Positions 35,378 through 42,796 of a stretch of 64,000 nucleotides of DNA are shown piece by piece. The stretch lies in NCBI RefSeq assembly GCF_040744945.1, contig NZ_CP160453.1:2666001-2730000 (forward strand). Direction: 5' to 3'. Positions within the stretch are counted from its first letter, which is position 1. Each line of letters starts with the position of its first letter. Made by a program: the position numbers and the translations under genes. Source of the DNA: Saccharothrix sp. HUAS TT1. Its GTDB lineage: Bacteria > Actinomycetota > Actinomycetes > Mycobacteriales > Pseudonocardiaceae. Below the pieces are notes generated by a model. That model made no database searches, was not told where the DNA came from, and saw only the letters and a program-made list of their open reading frames with translations.

Positions 35378-35983
35378 ATGCGGCGTGTGGTGATCTCGCT
35401 CCTGGTGGCGGCGTTCGGTCTGACGAGCGCTTGCGCGTACACGGTCAACGGCACCCCGGTCGCCGAGCAGCTGCTCGACGTCGACCCGCCGTTCACCTCG
35501 TCCAGGCCGACGCCGACGGGGTCGGCCGACCCGTCCGCCGACCCCACCGACGAGCCGACCGACGAGCCGACCGGGAACGTCGGGGACATCTGCTCGCTGA
35601 TCGGGTGGAAGGACCTGCCGTACGACGTGCCGGACAAGGGCGCGAAGCCGACCGACACCGGGTACGACGAGACGTTCGACCAGTCGTGCAAGTGGCAGAC
35701 GTCGGTCGGGTCGCTGGACGTCGGCGTCACCCTGCGGTTCCGGGAGGGGCGGGCGATCACGTTGGAGCAGAGCAACGGCCAGTTCGACCTCGGTGACCGG
35801 AAGGTGACGTACTTCGACCGGACCACGGACACGTCGGTGCAGCCGTCGTGCGTGCTGGTGATGGACTACGCCGGTGGTGGGATCGGGATCATCGTGATCG
35901 ACGGCTCGGCTCGGTACGGCGCGATCTGCGACCAGGGCAAGAAGGTGGCCGAGGTGCTGCTGGAGAAGGAGCCCGCCGGCTGA
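35378..35983 (+). CDS. DUF3558-like lipoprotein
   Basis: Secreted lipoprotein of 201 residues with lipobox LTSAC (Cys about 19), a linker of repeated DPTDEPTD units, and one domain with the cysteine pattern ICSLIGW...SCKWQ...SCVLV...AICDQG typical of DUF3558 proteins. Function unknown. ATG 35378 gives a normal signal peptide though no good ribosome site is visible. It is the second such lipoprotein in the window (see 27.1 kb), this one with a single domain. Confidence 0.68.
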   Translation: MRRVVISLLVAAFGLTSACAYTVNGTPVAEQLLDVDPPFTSSRPTPTGSADPSADPTDEPTDEPTGNVGDICSLIGWKDLPYDVPDKGAKPTDTGYDETFDQSCKWQTSVGSLDVGVTLRFREGRAITLEQSNGQFDLGDRKVTYFDRTTDTSVQPSCVLVMDYAGGGIGIIVIDGSARYGAICDQGKKVAEVLLEKEPAG

Positions 35984-36055
35984 TCGGCCGGGGAGGCGGA
36001 GCCGAGGTCGGTGGTTGGCGGTCGTTTGGTCGGCGGTCGGCCGCGTTCAGCTGAC

Positions 36056-36143
36056 CGCGTTGGCCGTCCGCGTTCGGTCGGCGGCGCGTTGGCCAGCCGC
36101 GTTCGGCCGGTGGCGCGTTTGGCCGGCCGCGCCGCGTTGGCGG
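36056..36143. repeat. 29-30-bp tandem repeat, three copies
   Basis: Three consecutive copies begin at 36056, 36085 and 36114, each starting CGCGTT(T)GGCC and ending CGG(C/T)GG or GGCGG. The copies differ at a few positions. The surrounding 199-base gap (35984-36182) is otherwise low-complexity and without an ORF I can support. Confidence 0.6.
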
Positions 36144-36182
36144 CTCGGCGGCCGGCTCCGTCGCGTTGGTGACTCGGTCGGG

Positions 36183-36401
36183 TCAGCCGCAGCACCCGCC
36201 GCCGCAGCAGCCACCGCCACCGCCGCCACCGGCGGGCGCGTTGGCCTTGCCGCTGAGGCCGGCCATGGAAAGCAGCTTCACGGTGTCGTCGTGGCCGTTC
36301 GGGCACGGCGCGGGGGCGGAGGCGTCGTTCATCGACCGCTTCACGTCGAAGGTCGACCCGCACGCCTTGCAACGGAACTCGTAGGTGGGCACGTCGCTCA
36401 T
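36183..36401 (-). CDS. FmdB-family zinc-ribbon protein with Gly/Cys tail
   Basis: Small protein of 72 residues. The N-terminal FmdB-type zinc ribbon has FRCKACG (Cys pair) and PCPNGH (second pair) as ligands. The last 15 residues are a run of glycines and four cysteines (CCGGGCC), as seen in other FmdB proteins. Regulation of amidase genes was proposed for FmdB, but the general role is unknown. ATG 36401 overlaps the stop of the upstream membrane-protein gene as ATGA, so the two are translationally coupled. Confidence 0.85.
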   Translation of the reverse strand: MSDVPTYEFRCKACGSTFDVKRSMNDASAPAPCPNGHDDTVKLLSMAGLSGKANAPAGGGGGGGCCGGGCCG

Positions 36402-36814
36402 TGTTCCCGGCGAGGTGGGGCGAGCACCAGCAAGGGCACCCCAGCGGCTGACACGACGGCCAGCAGCGTCATCAGCGGCAGGTTGTGGACCCAGCCCAGG
36501 CCCGCGGCGGCCAGGTGGGTGCCGGTGAACGTCACCACCCAGGTCCGCGACCTCGGTCGCAGCCACACCGGGGCCAACGCCGAGAGCGCTGTGACCAGCA
36601 TCAACACCGTCGTACCGAGCAGCACGCCCTGGCGCAGCCCGCGCGGCTGACCGACCGGCACGTCGGTCTGCGCGTACACCGGTCGTGCCGCGTCATCACG
36701 CAGGACGTTTGTCGGTGACGCCTCGAACAGCAGCCCCCGCACGGCCGGGAGCAGCGTCACAGCCACCTCGGCCACCAGGAGCACGGTTAATATGACCCGT
36801 TGCCATTTGCTCAC
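36398..36814 (-). CDS. four-helix membrane protein coupled to the FmdB gene
   Basis: Protein of 138 residues with four hydrophobic stretches (about 7-24, 64-86, 92-108 and 113-131) and a polar loop between the first and second. No family recognised. Its stop codon overlaps the FmdB start by four bases. ATG 36814 is the first start before the first helix. It is divergent from the small zinc-type gene at 36867, 52 bases away. Confidence 0.55.
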   Translation of the reverse strand: MSKWQRVILTVLLVAEVAVTLLPAVRGLLFEASPTNVLRDDAARPVYAQTDVPVGQPRGLRQGVLLGTTVLMLVTALSALAPVWLRPRSRTWVVTFTGTHLAAAGLGWVHNLPLMTLLAVVSAAGVPLLVLAPPRREQ

Positions 36815-36866
36815 CCAGTGGACCGTAGGCGATCACGGACGGCAAGCCCGGATACCCTCGTTTCTC

Positions 36867-37160
36867 ATGCCCCGCCGTAACCGCCCGCAACACCCGCCCG
36901 AGCCGTCACCCGTCGGTGGGCACGGCTGGGCGCGGGCCGAGAGCGGCCCGGACGGCGAGTGGCTGGTGCGCAGCGTGTCCGGCACGGCGACCACCAAGAC
37001 CTACCGCTGCCCTGGTTGCGACCACGAGATCCGCCCCGGCACCCCGCACGTCGTGGCGTGGCCCGCCGCCGACTACGGCTCGGTCGAAGACCGCCGCCAC
37101 TGGCACCAGGGCTGCTGGAACTCCCGCGGCCGCCGAGGCCCCACCGCCCGCCGTTGGTGA
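36867..37160 (+). CDS. small putative zinc-binding protein
   Basis: Protein of 97 residues with a basic, proline-rich start, the segment WLVRSVSGTATTKTYRCPGCDHEI and a later HWHQGCW. One CXXC pair plus a distal His/Cys set could hold zinc. Similar small proteins are widespread in actinomycetes and have often been labelled ATP/GTP-binding without a visible nucleotide motif; I see none here either. ATG 36867 follows TACCCT (36853-36858) closely, which suggests a leaderless transcript. Confidence 0.6.
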   Translation: MPRRNRPQHPPEPSPVGGHGWARAESGPDGEWLVRSVSGTATTKTYRCPGCDHEIRPGTPHVVAWPAADYGSVEDRRHWHQGCWNSRGRRGPTARRW

Positions 37161-37287
37161 CGCTCTGTGCTGGCTGAGCCCGCCCGCGCTGGGTGGCCGA
37201 GGCCGCCGAGCGCCGTCAACTGGCCGCCGAGCGCGGCCGGCCGACGAGCGCGGCGGCGGCGTTGTCGGCGGGTGGCACGATGAGGTC

Positions 37288-38055
37288 GTGACGCTCGTGC
37301 GTGGCGAAGTCCCGATCAAGGCCAACACCGTGCTCCCGGCACGCCGGGAAGCGGTGACGTTGCGGACCGAGGACGGGTTGGCGCTGGTCGGCGAGCTGGC
37401 CCTCCCCGCCGACCGGCAACCGCGGGCCACGGTGGTCCTGCTGCACCCGTTGCCCACGCACGGCGGGATGATGGACTCCCACCTCTACCGCAAGGCGGCG
37501 TGGCGGCTGCCCGCGTTGGCGGACCTCGCGGTGTTGCGGTTCAACACGCGGGGCACCGCCAGCGAGGCCGGGTGCAGTGAGGGCGCGTTCGACCACGCCG
37601 TGGGCGAGCGGCTGGACGTGGCCGCCGCCCTGGCGTTCGTCGCCGAGCGCGGGTTGCCCTCGGTGTGGCTCGTCGGCTGGTCGTTCGGCACGGACCTCGC
37701 GCTGATGCACGGGTGCGACCCGGTGGTCGAGGGCGCCGTGTTGATCTCACCTCCCCTTCGGTGGAGCAAGGCCGAGCACCTGCGGACGTGGGCGACCGCG
37801 GGCAAGCCGGTGGTGTGCCTCGTGCCCGAGTTCGACACGTACCTGCCACCGGCCGAAGCCAGACGGCGGTTCGGCGCGGGCATCCCGACCGCGGACGTCA
37901 TCGACTTCCCCGGCGCCAAGCACCTCATGGTCGGGCACGCCGAAGAGGTGCTGGACGCGATCGTGTCCGCGGCCGTGCCCGAGGTGCCCACGCCGTTGCC
38001 GCGCACCTGGTCCGGCCCCCACGAGCAGCGTCAGGTGACCATCGTGGCCTCCTGA
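37288..38055 (+). CDS. alpha/beta hydrolase
   Basis: Soluble hydrolase of 255 residues. The nucleophile elbow is GWSFG, the oxyanion region LLHPLPTHGG, and the catalytic His is probably in GAKHLMVG. The HPLPTHGGxMDS start resembles the CocE/NonD-like alpha/beta hydrolases annotated in actinomycetes. Substrate unknown. GTG 37288 is used because the upstream frame lacks features. Its 3' end overlaps the convergent acetyltransferase gene by 25 bases. Confidence 0.75.
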   Translation: MTLVRGEVPIKANTVLPARREAVTLRTEDGLALVGELALPADRQPRATVVLLHPLPTHGGMMDSHLYRKAAWRLPALADLAVLRFNTRGTASEAGCSEGAFDHAVGERLDVAAALAFVAERGLPSVWLVGWSFGTDLALMHGCDPVVEGAVLISPPLRWSKAEHLRTWATAGKPVVCLVPEFDTYLPPAEARRRFGAGIPTADVIDFPGAKHLMVGHAEEVLDAIVSAAVPEVPTPLPRTWSGPHEQRQVTIVAS

Positions 38056-38558
38056 CGCCGCCAGACCAGCACCGGACCCTCGGCGGTGGTGCTGTCGCCC
38101 ACGTGCGCGAAGCCCAGCTTCTCCGCGACGCGCTGGGAGGGCGTGTTGCCGGGGTCGGCGATGATCGCCACCGGCCGGACCCGACCCGCCCAGTCGACGG
38201 CCGCGCGCGCCATCTCCCCGGCGTAGCCGCGGCCCCAGTGCCGGGTGCGGAACCGGTAGAACAGGTTGAGCGTCCGCTCACCGTCCAGCTCGTGGTGGCG
38301 CAGATCCCCGAAGCCGACGACCTCCCCGGTCCCCGGCAGCTCCACCGCCCAGTAGCCGATGCCGTCGTGCGCCCAGTGGGCCTGCCACTCGGCCGGCATC
38401 TTCACCGCCTGCTCCGCGGACGGTGGCCCGGCCGGGTTGAAGCGGTTGGTCTCCGGATCGGACAGCACGGCGATCGCCGCCCGCACATCACCAGGGCCGA
38501 CGCGCCTGAGCAGCAGGCGATCGGTCCGCGGTTCGTCCGGTCCCGGGGTGGGGGTCAT
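38031..38558 (-). CDS. GNAT-family N-acetyltransferase
   Basis: Acetyl-CoA-dependent acetyltransferase of 175 residues, RimJ-like group: TDRLLLRRVGPGDV near the start, WAVELPGTGEVVGFGDL in the middle strand, RHWGRGYAGEMARAAVDWA as the acetyl-CoA loop (R-X-X-G-X-G/A type) and NTPSQRVAEKLGF in the last helix. The target is unknown. ATG 38558 is preferred to the TTG at 38588, which is only nine bases from the divergent hydrolase start. Confidence 0.78.
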   Translation of the reverse strand: MTPTPGPDEPRTDRLLLRRVGPGDVRAAIAVLSDPETNRFNPAGPPSAEQAVKMPAEWQAHWAHDGIGYWAVELPGTGEVVGFGDLRHHELDGERTLNLFYRFRTRHWGRGYAGEMARAAVDWAGRVRPVAIIADPGNTPSQRVAEKLGFAHVGDSTTAEGPVLVWRRQEATMVT

Positions 38559-38596
38559 GGGGGCGAAGGTAGTCAGGGGGTCCGACAATTTCGGGC

Positions 38597-39307
38597 ATGA
38601 AACCTGTGCCTCTCGTCCTGCTGCACGCCTTCCCGCTCGACTCGCGGATGTGGGACGGGGTCCGTGACCTGCTGAAACCGATCACGCCGGACCAGCGGGG
38701 CGGCGGACGTTCACCCGATCTGGTGGCTGTTGCGGATGACGTGCTGCGGTTGCTCGACCAGCGCGGGATCGAGCGGGCGGTGGTCGGCGGGTGCTCCATG
38801 GGCGGGTACGTGGCGATGGCGCTGCTGCGGCGCGACCCGTCGCGGGTGGCAGGGCTGGTGCTGGCGGACACCCGGGCCGGGGCGGACGCCGAGGAGGCGC
38901 GGGCGAACCGGTTCACGATGGCGGCCCGGGTCGAGGCGGAGGGCGTCGGCTGGGTGCCGGAGACGGTCGTGAGCGGGCTGCTCGGTCCGGCGCCGGACGC
39001 GGCGGTGGTCGAGCGGGTGCGCGAGCTGGTCCTCGCCCAGGACCCGGCGGAGGTGGCGTGGGCGCAGCGGGCGATGGCCGCTCGACCGGACTCGACGCGG
39101 GTGCTGGCGGAGGCGGACGTGCCGGCGTTGGTGCTGGTGGGGGAGCACGATGTCCTCACGCCGCCCGCGTTGGCCAGGGAGCTGGCGGGGGTGCTGCGGC
39201 GGGGCGAGTGCGTCGAGCTGCCGGGCGTCGGGCACCTGACGCCGTTGGAGGCGCCGGGCGCGTTCGCCTCGGCGGTCTTGGACTGGCGGCGGCGTGCCGG
39301 TGTTTGA
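38597..39307 (+). CDS. alpha/beta-fold hydrolase
   Basis: Hydrolase of 236 residues with HAFPLDSRMW as oxyanion strand, nucleophile Ser in GGCSMGGY, acid in VGEHDVLTPP and His in GVGHLTPLE. It is similar to small esterases and 3-oxoadipate enol-lactonase-like enzymes, but no neighbour supports aromatic degradation. ATG 38597 starts right after the divergent acetyltransferase start. A block of 22-bp repeats follows its stop codon. Confidence 0.8.
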   Translation: MKPVPLVLLHAFPLDSRMWDGVRDLLKPITPDQRGGGRSPDLVAVADDVLRLLDQRGIERAVVGGCSMGGYVAMALLRRDPSRVAGLVLADTRAGADAEEARANRFTMAARVEAEGVGWVPETVVSGLLGPAPDAAVVERVRELVLAQDPAEVAWAQRAMAARPDSTRVLAEADVPALVLVGEHDVLTPPALARELAGVLRRGECVELPGVGHLTPLEAPGAFASAVLDWRRRAGV

Positions 39308-39331
39308 GCAGGCCGGGCCGGGTCAGCGGGT

Positions 39332-39438
39332 CCTGAGCGTTGAACTCGGGGGTCCTGAACGTAGGACACGCGTGACGGGAACGTAGGACACGCGGGTCGG
39401 GAGCGTTCGACTCGCGGGACGTGGGTGTTCGACTCGCG
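39332..39438. repeat. 22-bp-period degenerate repeat array, site B (5 units)
   Basis: Five units begin at 39332, 39354, 39377, 39399 and 39421, almost exactly 22 bases apart, in the orientation opposite to site A: CCTGAGCGTTGAACTCGG, then forms of GGGAACGTAGGACACGCG and GGGAGCGTTCGACTCGCG. They occupy the space between two convergent stop codons (39307 and 39445). Confidence 0.75.
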
Positions 39439-39444
39439 CGGGGG

Positions 39445-40623
39445 TCAGCGCTTGGTCGGTTGGGGTTTCGGGCGCGTGATCTTTTGGGTTGGGCCGTCGG
39501 GGGCCGGTTTGGTCGAGGTGGGAGCGGGGGTGGGAGCGGCAGTGGGGGTGGTGGGAGCGGCAGTGGCGGGGGTGGGAGTGGCGGAGGGTGCGGGAGGAGT
39601 GGTGGGGGTGGGGGGTTGGGGGTGTTCCTCGTCCAGGGGGTCCAGCAGGGGGGTGACGTCGTGCAGGGCGGAGCTGACGGCGTGCAGTTGCTGGGAGAGG
39701 CGGTTGCGGAGTTGGCGGAGGGCGTCGACCTTCTGGGTGGCCTGGGCGACGCGGCGGTTGGCTTCCTCGGTGGCCTCGCGCACGCGGCGGTTCGCCTCGT
39801 CGGTCGCTTCCTGGACGCGGGCCGTCGCCTCGCTGACCGAGTCGTGCCGGCGGCGGTTGGCCTCCTCGGTCGCCTCGCGCACCAACCGCTGCGCCTCGGC
39901 GTTCGACGCGGCCTGCTCCTGGGCCAGCTGGGCGCGCACCCGGGCTGCCTCCTCGGCCGCCTCGCGCACCCGGCGCTCGGCCTCGCCCTTGGACGACGCC
40001 TCCTGCTCGGCCAGCGTCTTCATCGACTCGACCCGCCGGGCCGCCATCGCGATCTCGAAGTCCTCCTCGACCGTGGTCCGGCGCTGGAGGGATTCCTCGT
40101 CCAACCTGGCCGCCTCGGCCCGCGCCTCGCCGACCACCCGGTCGGCCTCGGCGCGCGCCTGCTCCAGCACACCCCGGTGCTCGGCCTCCATGTCGGCGCG
40201 CCGCTGGTCCAGCTCGGCGATCAACTTCTCGTACCGGGTGCGCAGCACCCCCGCGTCGGCCTCGGCCTTGGCGCGGATGTGCCCGCCCTCGGCCTCGGCC
40301 CGCGCCTTGATCTCGTTCGCCTCGTCCTGCGCGAGCCGCAGCATCCGCTGCAACCGCTCGCTCAGGCCCTCCAACGTCGTCGGCGGCAGGGACAGCCGCT
40401 CCACCTGGCCGCGCAGCTCGGCGATCTCCGACCGGGCCGCCTCCAGCTGCCGGGCCAGGTCGTTGGTCTGCGACACCGCCGCGTCGCGGTCGGCGGCGAG
40501 CAGGCGCAGGTCCGAGTCGAGGCGTTCCAGGTGGTCCTCGACCTGGGCGCGGTCGTACCCGCGCTTGACGATGTCGAAGCCGGATCCCAGGGGGACGAGG
40601 TCACGGTCGTCGGCGAGGCCCAT
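39445..40623 (-). CDS. DivIVA-like coiled-coil protein
   Basis: Cytoskeletal-type protein of 392 residues. The N-terminus (FDIVKRGYDRAQVEDHLERLDSDL, about 15-38) is the DivIVA membrane-curvature domain. Residues 40-330 are continuous coiled coil, including 11-residue repeats of the form VREATEEANRR around 255-310. The tail after 335 is Pro/Thr/Ala-rich. Such proteins organise polar growth and envelope synthesis in actinomycetes; this one is longer than Wag31 and resembles the larger coiled-coil scaffolds. ATG 40623 gives the domain its usual start. Confidence 0.85.
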   Translation of the reverse strand: MGLADDRDLVPLGSGFDIVKRGYDRAQVEDHLERLDSDLRLLAADRDAAVSQTNDLARQLEAARSEIAELRGQVERLSLPPTTLEGLSERLQRMLRLAQDEANEIKARAEAEGGHIRAKAEADAGVLRTRYEKLIAELDQRRADMEAEHRGVLEQARAEADRVVGEARAEAARLDEESLQRRTTVEEDFEIAMAARRVESMKTLAEQEASSKGEAERRVREAAEEAARVRAQLAQEQAASNAEAQRLVREATEEANRRRHDSVSEATARVQEATDEANRRVREATEEANRRVAQATQKVDALRQLRNRLSQQLHAVSSALHDVTPLLDPLDEEHPQPPTPTTPPAPSATPTPATAAPTTPTAAPTPAPTSTKPAPDGPTQKITRPKPQPTKR

Positions 40624-40640
40624 GCCGTGCACGCTACCCG

Positions 40641-40683
40641 CTCCCGATGTGCGGCGGTCACCCGAGAGGCCGCACATCGGGAG
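40641..40683 (-). terminator. ccr terminator
   Basis: CTCCCGATGTGCGGC (40641-40655) is exactly complementary to GCCGCACATCGGGAG (40669-40683), 15 pairs around a 13-base loop, ten bases after the ccr stop codon on the minus strand and before the DivIVA-like gene. Confidence 0.7.
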
Positions 40684-40693
40684 TGATTTCGCT

Positions 40694-42007
40694 TTACACG
40701 CCCCGGAAACGGTTGATACCGGTCAGGTGCGCGGCGCGCAGCTCGTGGTCGCGCACGCCGAGCCCTTCCGACGGCGCCAGCGCGAGCACGCCGACCTTGC
40801 CCTGGTGAGCGTTGCGGTGGACGTCGTGCGCGGCCTGCCCGGTGTCCTCCAAGGAGTACACCTTGGACAGTGTCGGGTGGATCTTTCCCTTCGCGACCAA
40901 CCGGTTGGCCTCCCACGCCTCGCGGTAGTTCGCGAAGTGCGAGCCGATGATCCGCTTGAGGTGCATCCACAGGTACCGGTTGTCGTACTGGTGCAGGAAA
41001 CCGCTGGTGGACGCGCAGGTCACGACGGTGCCGCCGCGCTTGGCGACGTAGACCGACGCGCCGAACGTCTCCCGGCCGGGGTGCTCGAAGACGATGTCGG
41101 GGTCGTCGCCGCCGGTCAGCTCGCGGATCCTCGCGCCGAGCCGCTTCCACTCGCGCGGGTCCTGCTCGTGCTCGTCCTTCCAGAACCGGTAGCCCTCGGC
41201 GCTGCGGTCGATGATCAGCTCCGCGCCCATCCGGCGGCAGATCTCGGCCTTCTCCGGCGACGACACCACGCACACCGGGGTCGCGCCGCCGTTGAGCGCG
41301 AACTGGGTGGCGTAGGAGCCGAGGCCGCCGGACGCGCCCCAGATGAGCACGGTGTCGCCTTGCTTCATGTTCGCGCCGTTGGTCGACACGAGCTGCCGGT
41401 AGGCGGTGGAGTTCACCAGACCGGGTGACGCCGCCTCCTCCCACGTGAGGTGCGCGGGCATCGGCATCAGCTGGTTGGCCTTGACCAGCGCGATCTCGGC
41501 CAGGCCGCCGTAGTTGGTCTCGAAGCCCCAGATCCGCTGCTCGGGGTCGAGCATGGTGTCGCCGTGCCCTTCCGGGTGCTCCAGCTGCACGTCCAGGCAG
41601 TGGGCGACGACGCGGTCGCCGGGCTTCCACGCGTTCACGCCGGGACCGGTGCGCAGCACCACGCCCGCCAGGTCGGAGCCGACCACGTGGAACGGCTGGT
41701 CGTGCCGGCCGCCGTACTTCTTCAGGAACCCGAACGTCGACAGCGGCTCGAAGATCGAGGTCCACACGGTGTTGTAGTTGATGGCGCTCGCCATCACGGC
41801 CACCAGCGCCTCGCCGGGGCCGAGCTCCGGGGTGGCGACCTCGTCGACGTGCAGCGACTTGCGCGGGTCCTTGTCCTTGGTCTCCAGGCCCTCGAACATC
41901 CGGACCTCGTCGGCGTGCACCGTCACGCCCCGGTAGCTCTCCGGTACGTCCAGCGATCCGATCGCGTCCAGTTCGTCCGCGAGGATCGCGTCGAGGATCT
42001 TCTGCAC
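40694..42007 (-). CDS. ccr: crotonyl-CoA carboxylase/reductase
   Basis: NADPH-dependent reductive carboxylase that turns crotonyl-CoA and CO2 into ethylmalonyl-CoA, the key step of the ethylmalonyl-CoA pathway and a source of extender units for polyketides. The 437-residue protein is a zinc-less medium-chain dehydrogenase/reductase; the cofactor motif WGASGGLGSYATQFA, INYNTVW near residue 80 and the C-terminal SHFANYREAWEANRL are hallmark Ccr sequences. GTG 42007 has GGAGGGAAC upstream. Ecm, epimerase, acetyl-CoA acetyltransferase and MeaB lie in this window. A perfect palindrome sits in its promoter. Confidence 0.95.
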   Translation of the reverse strand: MQKILDAILADELDAIGSLDVPESYRGVTVHADEVRMFEGLETKDKDPRKSLHVDEVATPELGPGEALVAVMASAINYNTVWTSIFEPLSTFGFLKKYGGRHDQPFHVVGSDLAGVVLRTGPGVNAWKPGDRVVAHCLDVQLEHPEGHGDTMLDPEQRIWGFETNYGGLAEIALVKANQLMPMPAHLTWEEAASPGLVNSTAYRQLVSTNGANMKQGDTVLIWGASGGLGSYATQFALNGGATPVCVVSSPEKAEICRRMGAELIIDRSAEGYRFWKDEHEQDPREWKRLGARIRELTGGDDPDIVFEHPGRETFGASVYVAKRGGTVVTCASTSGFLHQYDNRYLWMHLKRIIGSHFANYREAWEANRLVAKGKIHPTLSKVYSLEDTGQAAHDVHRNAHQGKVGVLALAPSEGLGVRDHELRAAHLTGINRFRGV

Positions 42008-42079
42008 GGCGTTCCCTCCCAAGGGGGCTTCGGGATGGTGGGTGTGGCGGGCTCTAGAGGTCCACGCGAGTGGCCGGAG

Positions 42080-42095
42080 GTTACCCATCGGTAAC
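42080..42095. promoter_or_regulatory. perfect palindromic operator upstream of ccr
   Basis: GTTACC-CATC-GGTAAC, extended by one pair to GGTTACC/GGTAACC (42079-42096), lies 73-89 bases before the ccr start. It is the cleanest of five similar sites near acyl-CoA and aldehyde genes in the window. The size and symmetry would suit a TetR-type repressor, but that is inference. Confidence 0.65.
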
Positions 42096-42231
42096 CGATT
42101 CAGAACGCGGGCTGTGAGCCACTGCACTGGCATTTCCCCCGATCGGTCCCCCTCGACCGAATGCGCCACTAGAGGTGCGCCGGGTGAAGCGAGTCCTTGG
42201 GCGGTGCGTGGTGGGGTGTGTCGGAACGCCC

Positions 42232-42672
42232 TCAGCGGGCCGCGGGCTCGACCAGCTCGACCAGCACGCCGCCCGCGTCTTTCGGGTGCACGAAGTTGAC
42301 CCGGCTGTCCGACGTGCCGCGGCGCGCCTCCTCGTACAGCAGCCGCAGGCCCTTGGCCCGCAGCGCGTCGGCGGCGGCGTCCACATCGGACACCCGGTAG
42401 GCCAGCTGCTGGAGCCCCGGCCCGGACCGGCCGATGAACTTCGCGATGGTCGACTCCGGCGTGAGCGGCGCGAGCAGCTGCACGGCGGCGCCCGTGCCGT
42501 CGTCGCCCGGCGCGCGCAGCATCGCCTCGCGCACGCCCTGCTCCTCGTTCACCTCCTGGTGCGCGACCTCCAGGCCGAAGTGCTCCCGGTGGAACGCGAT
42601 CGCGGCGTCGAGGTCGGGCACGGCGATGCCGACGTGGTCGATGGCGGTGACGAAGCCGGAGAGTTGTTCCAT
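42232..42672 (-). CDS. methylmalonyl-CoA (ethylmalonyl-CoA) epimerase
   Basis: Racemises the alpha carbon of 2-methylmalonyl-CoA and often ethylmalonyl-CoA, linking Ccr to Ecm and to propionyl-CoA metabolism. The 146-residue VOC-fold protein has the metal ligand H13 (AIDHVGIAV), a Gln in AAVQLLAP and later ligands in LQQLAYRV and VLVELVEP. ATG 42672 is the natural start. It is divergent from the acetyl-CoA acetyltransferase gene, with a palindrome between them, as Rv1322A is beside Rv1323. Confidence 0.93.
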   Translation of the reverse strand: MEQLSGFVTAIDHVGIAVPDLDAAIAFHREHFGLEVAHQEVNEEQGVREAMLRAPGDDGTGAAVQLLAPLTPESTIAKFIGRSGPGLQQLAYRVSDVDAAADALRAKGLRLLYEEARRGTSDSRVNFVHPKDAGGVLVELVEPAAR

Positions 42673-42727
42673 GGCCGGGAGGCTAGTGGCCGAATCGGTG
42701 CAGGTAGCCCTGTGCGACGCCTCACAG

Positions 42728-42743
42728 GGCTACTCCGCGGTAA
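42728..42743. promoter_or_regulatory. operator GCTACT-N4-GGTAAC between divergent genes
   Basis: GCTACT-CCGC-GGTAAC matches the ccr site in 10 of 12 arm positions with equal spacing. It lies 54-69 bases before the acetyl-CoA acetyltransferase start and 56 bases from the epimerase start, so one protein could control both. Confidence 0.45.
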
Positions 42744-42796
42744 CCCTGGGTATCGTGGCGTGTTAACAACCGCTTACACCCGCTGTGGAGGCCGCT

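Noticed and set aside
39445..40623. Plus-strand Gly-rich protein opposite the DivIVA-like gene
   Set aside because: The plus-strand frames are complementary images of the coiled-coil repeats and the Pro/Thr tail, with no ribosome site or domain.
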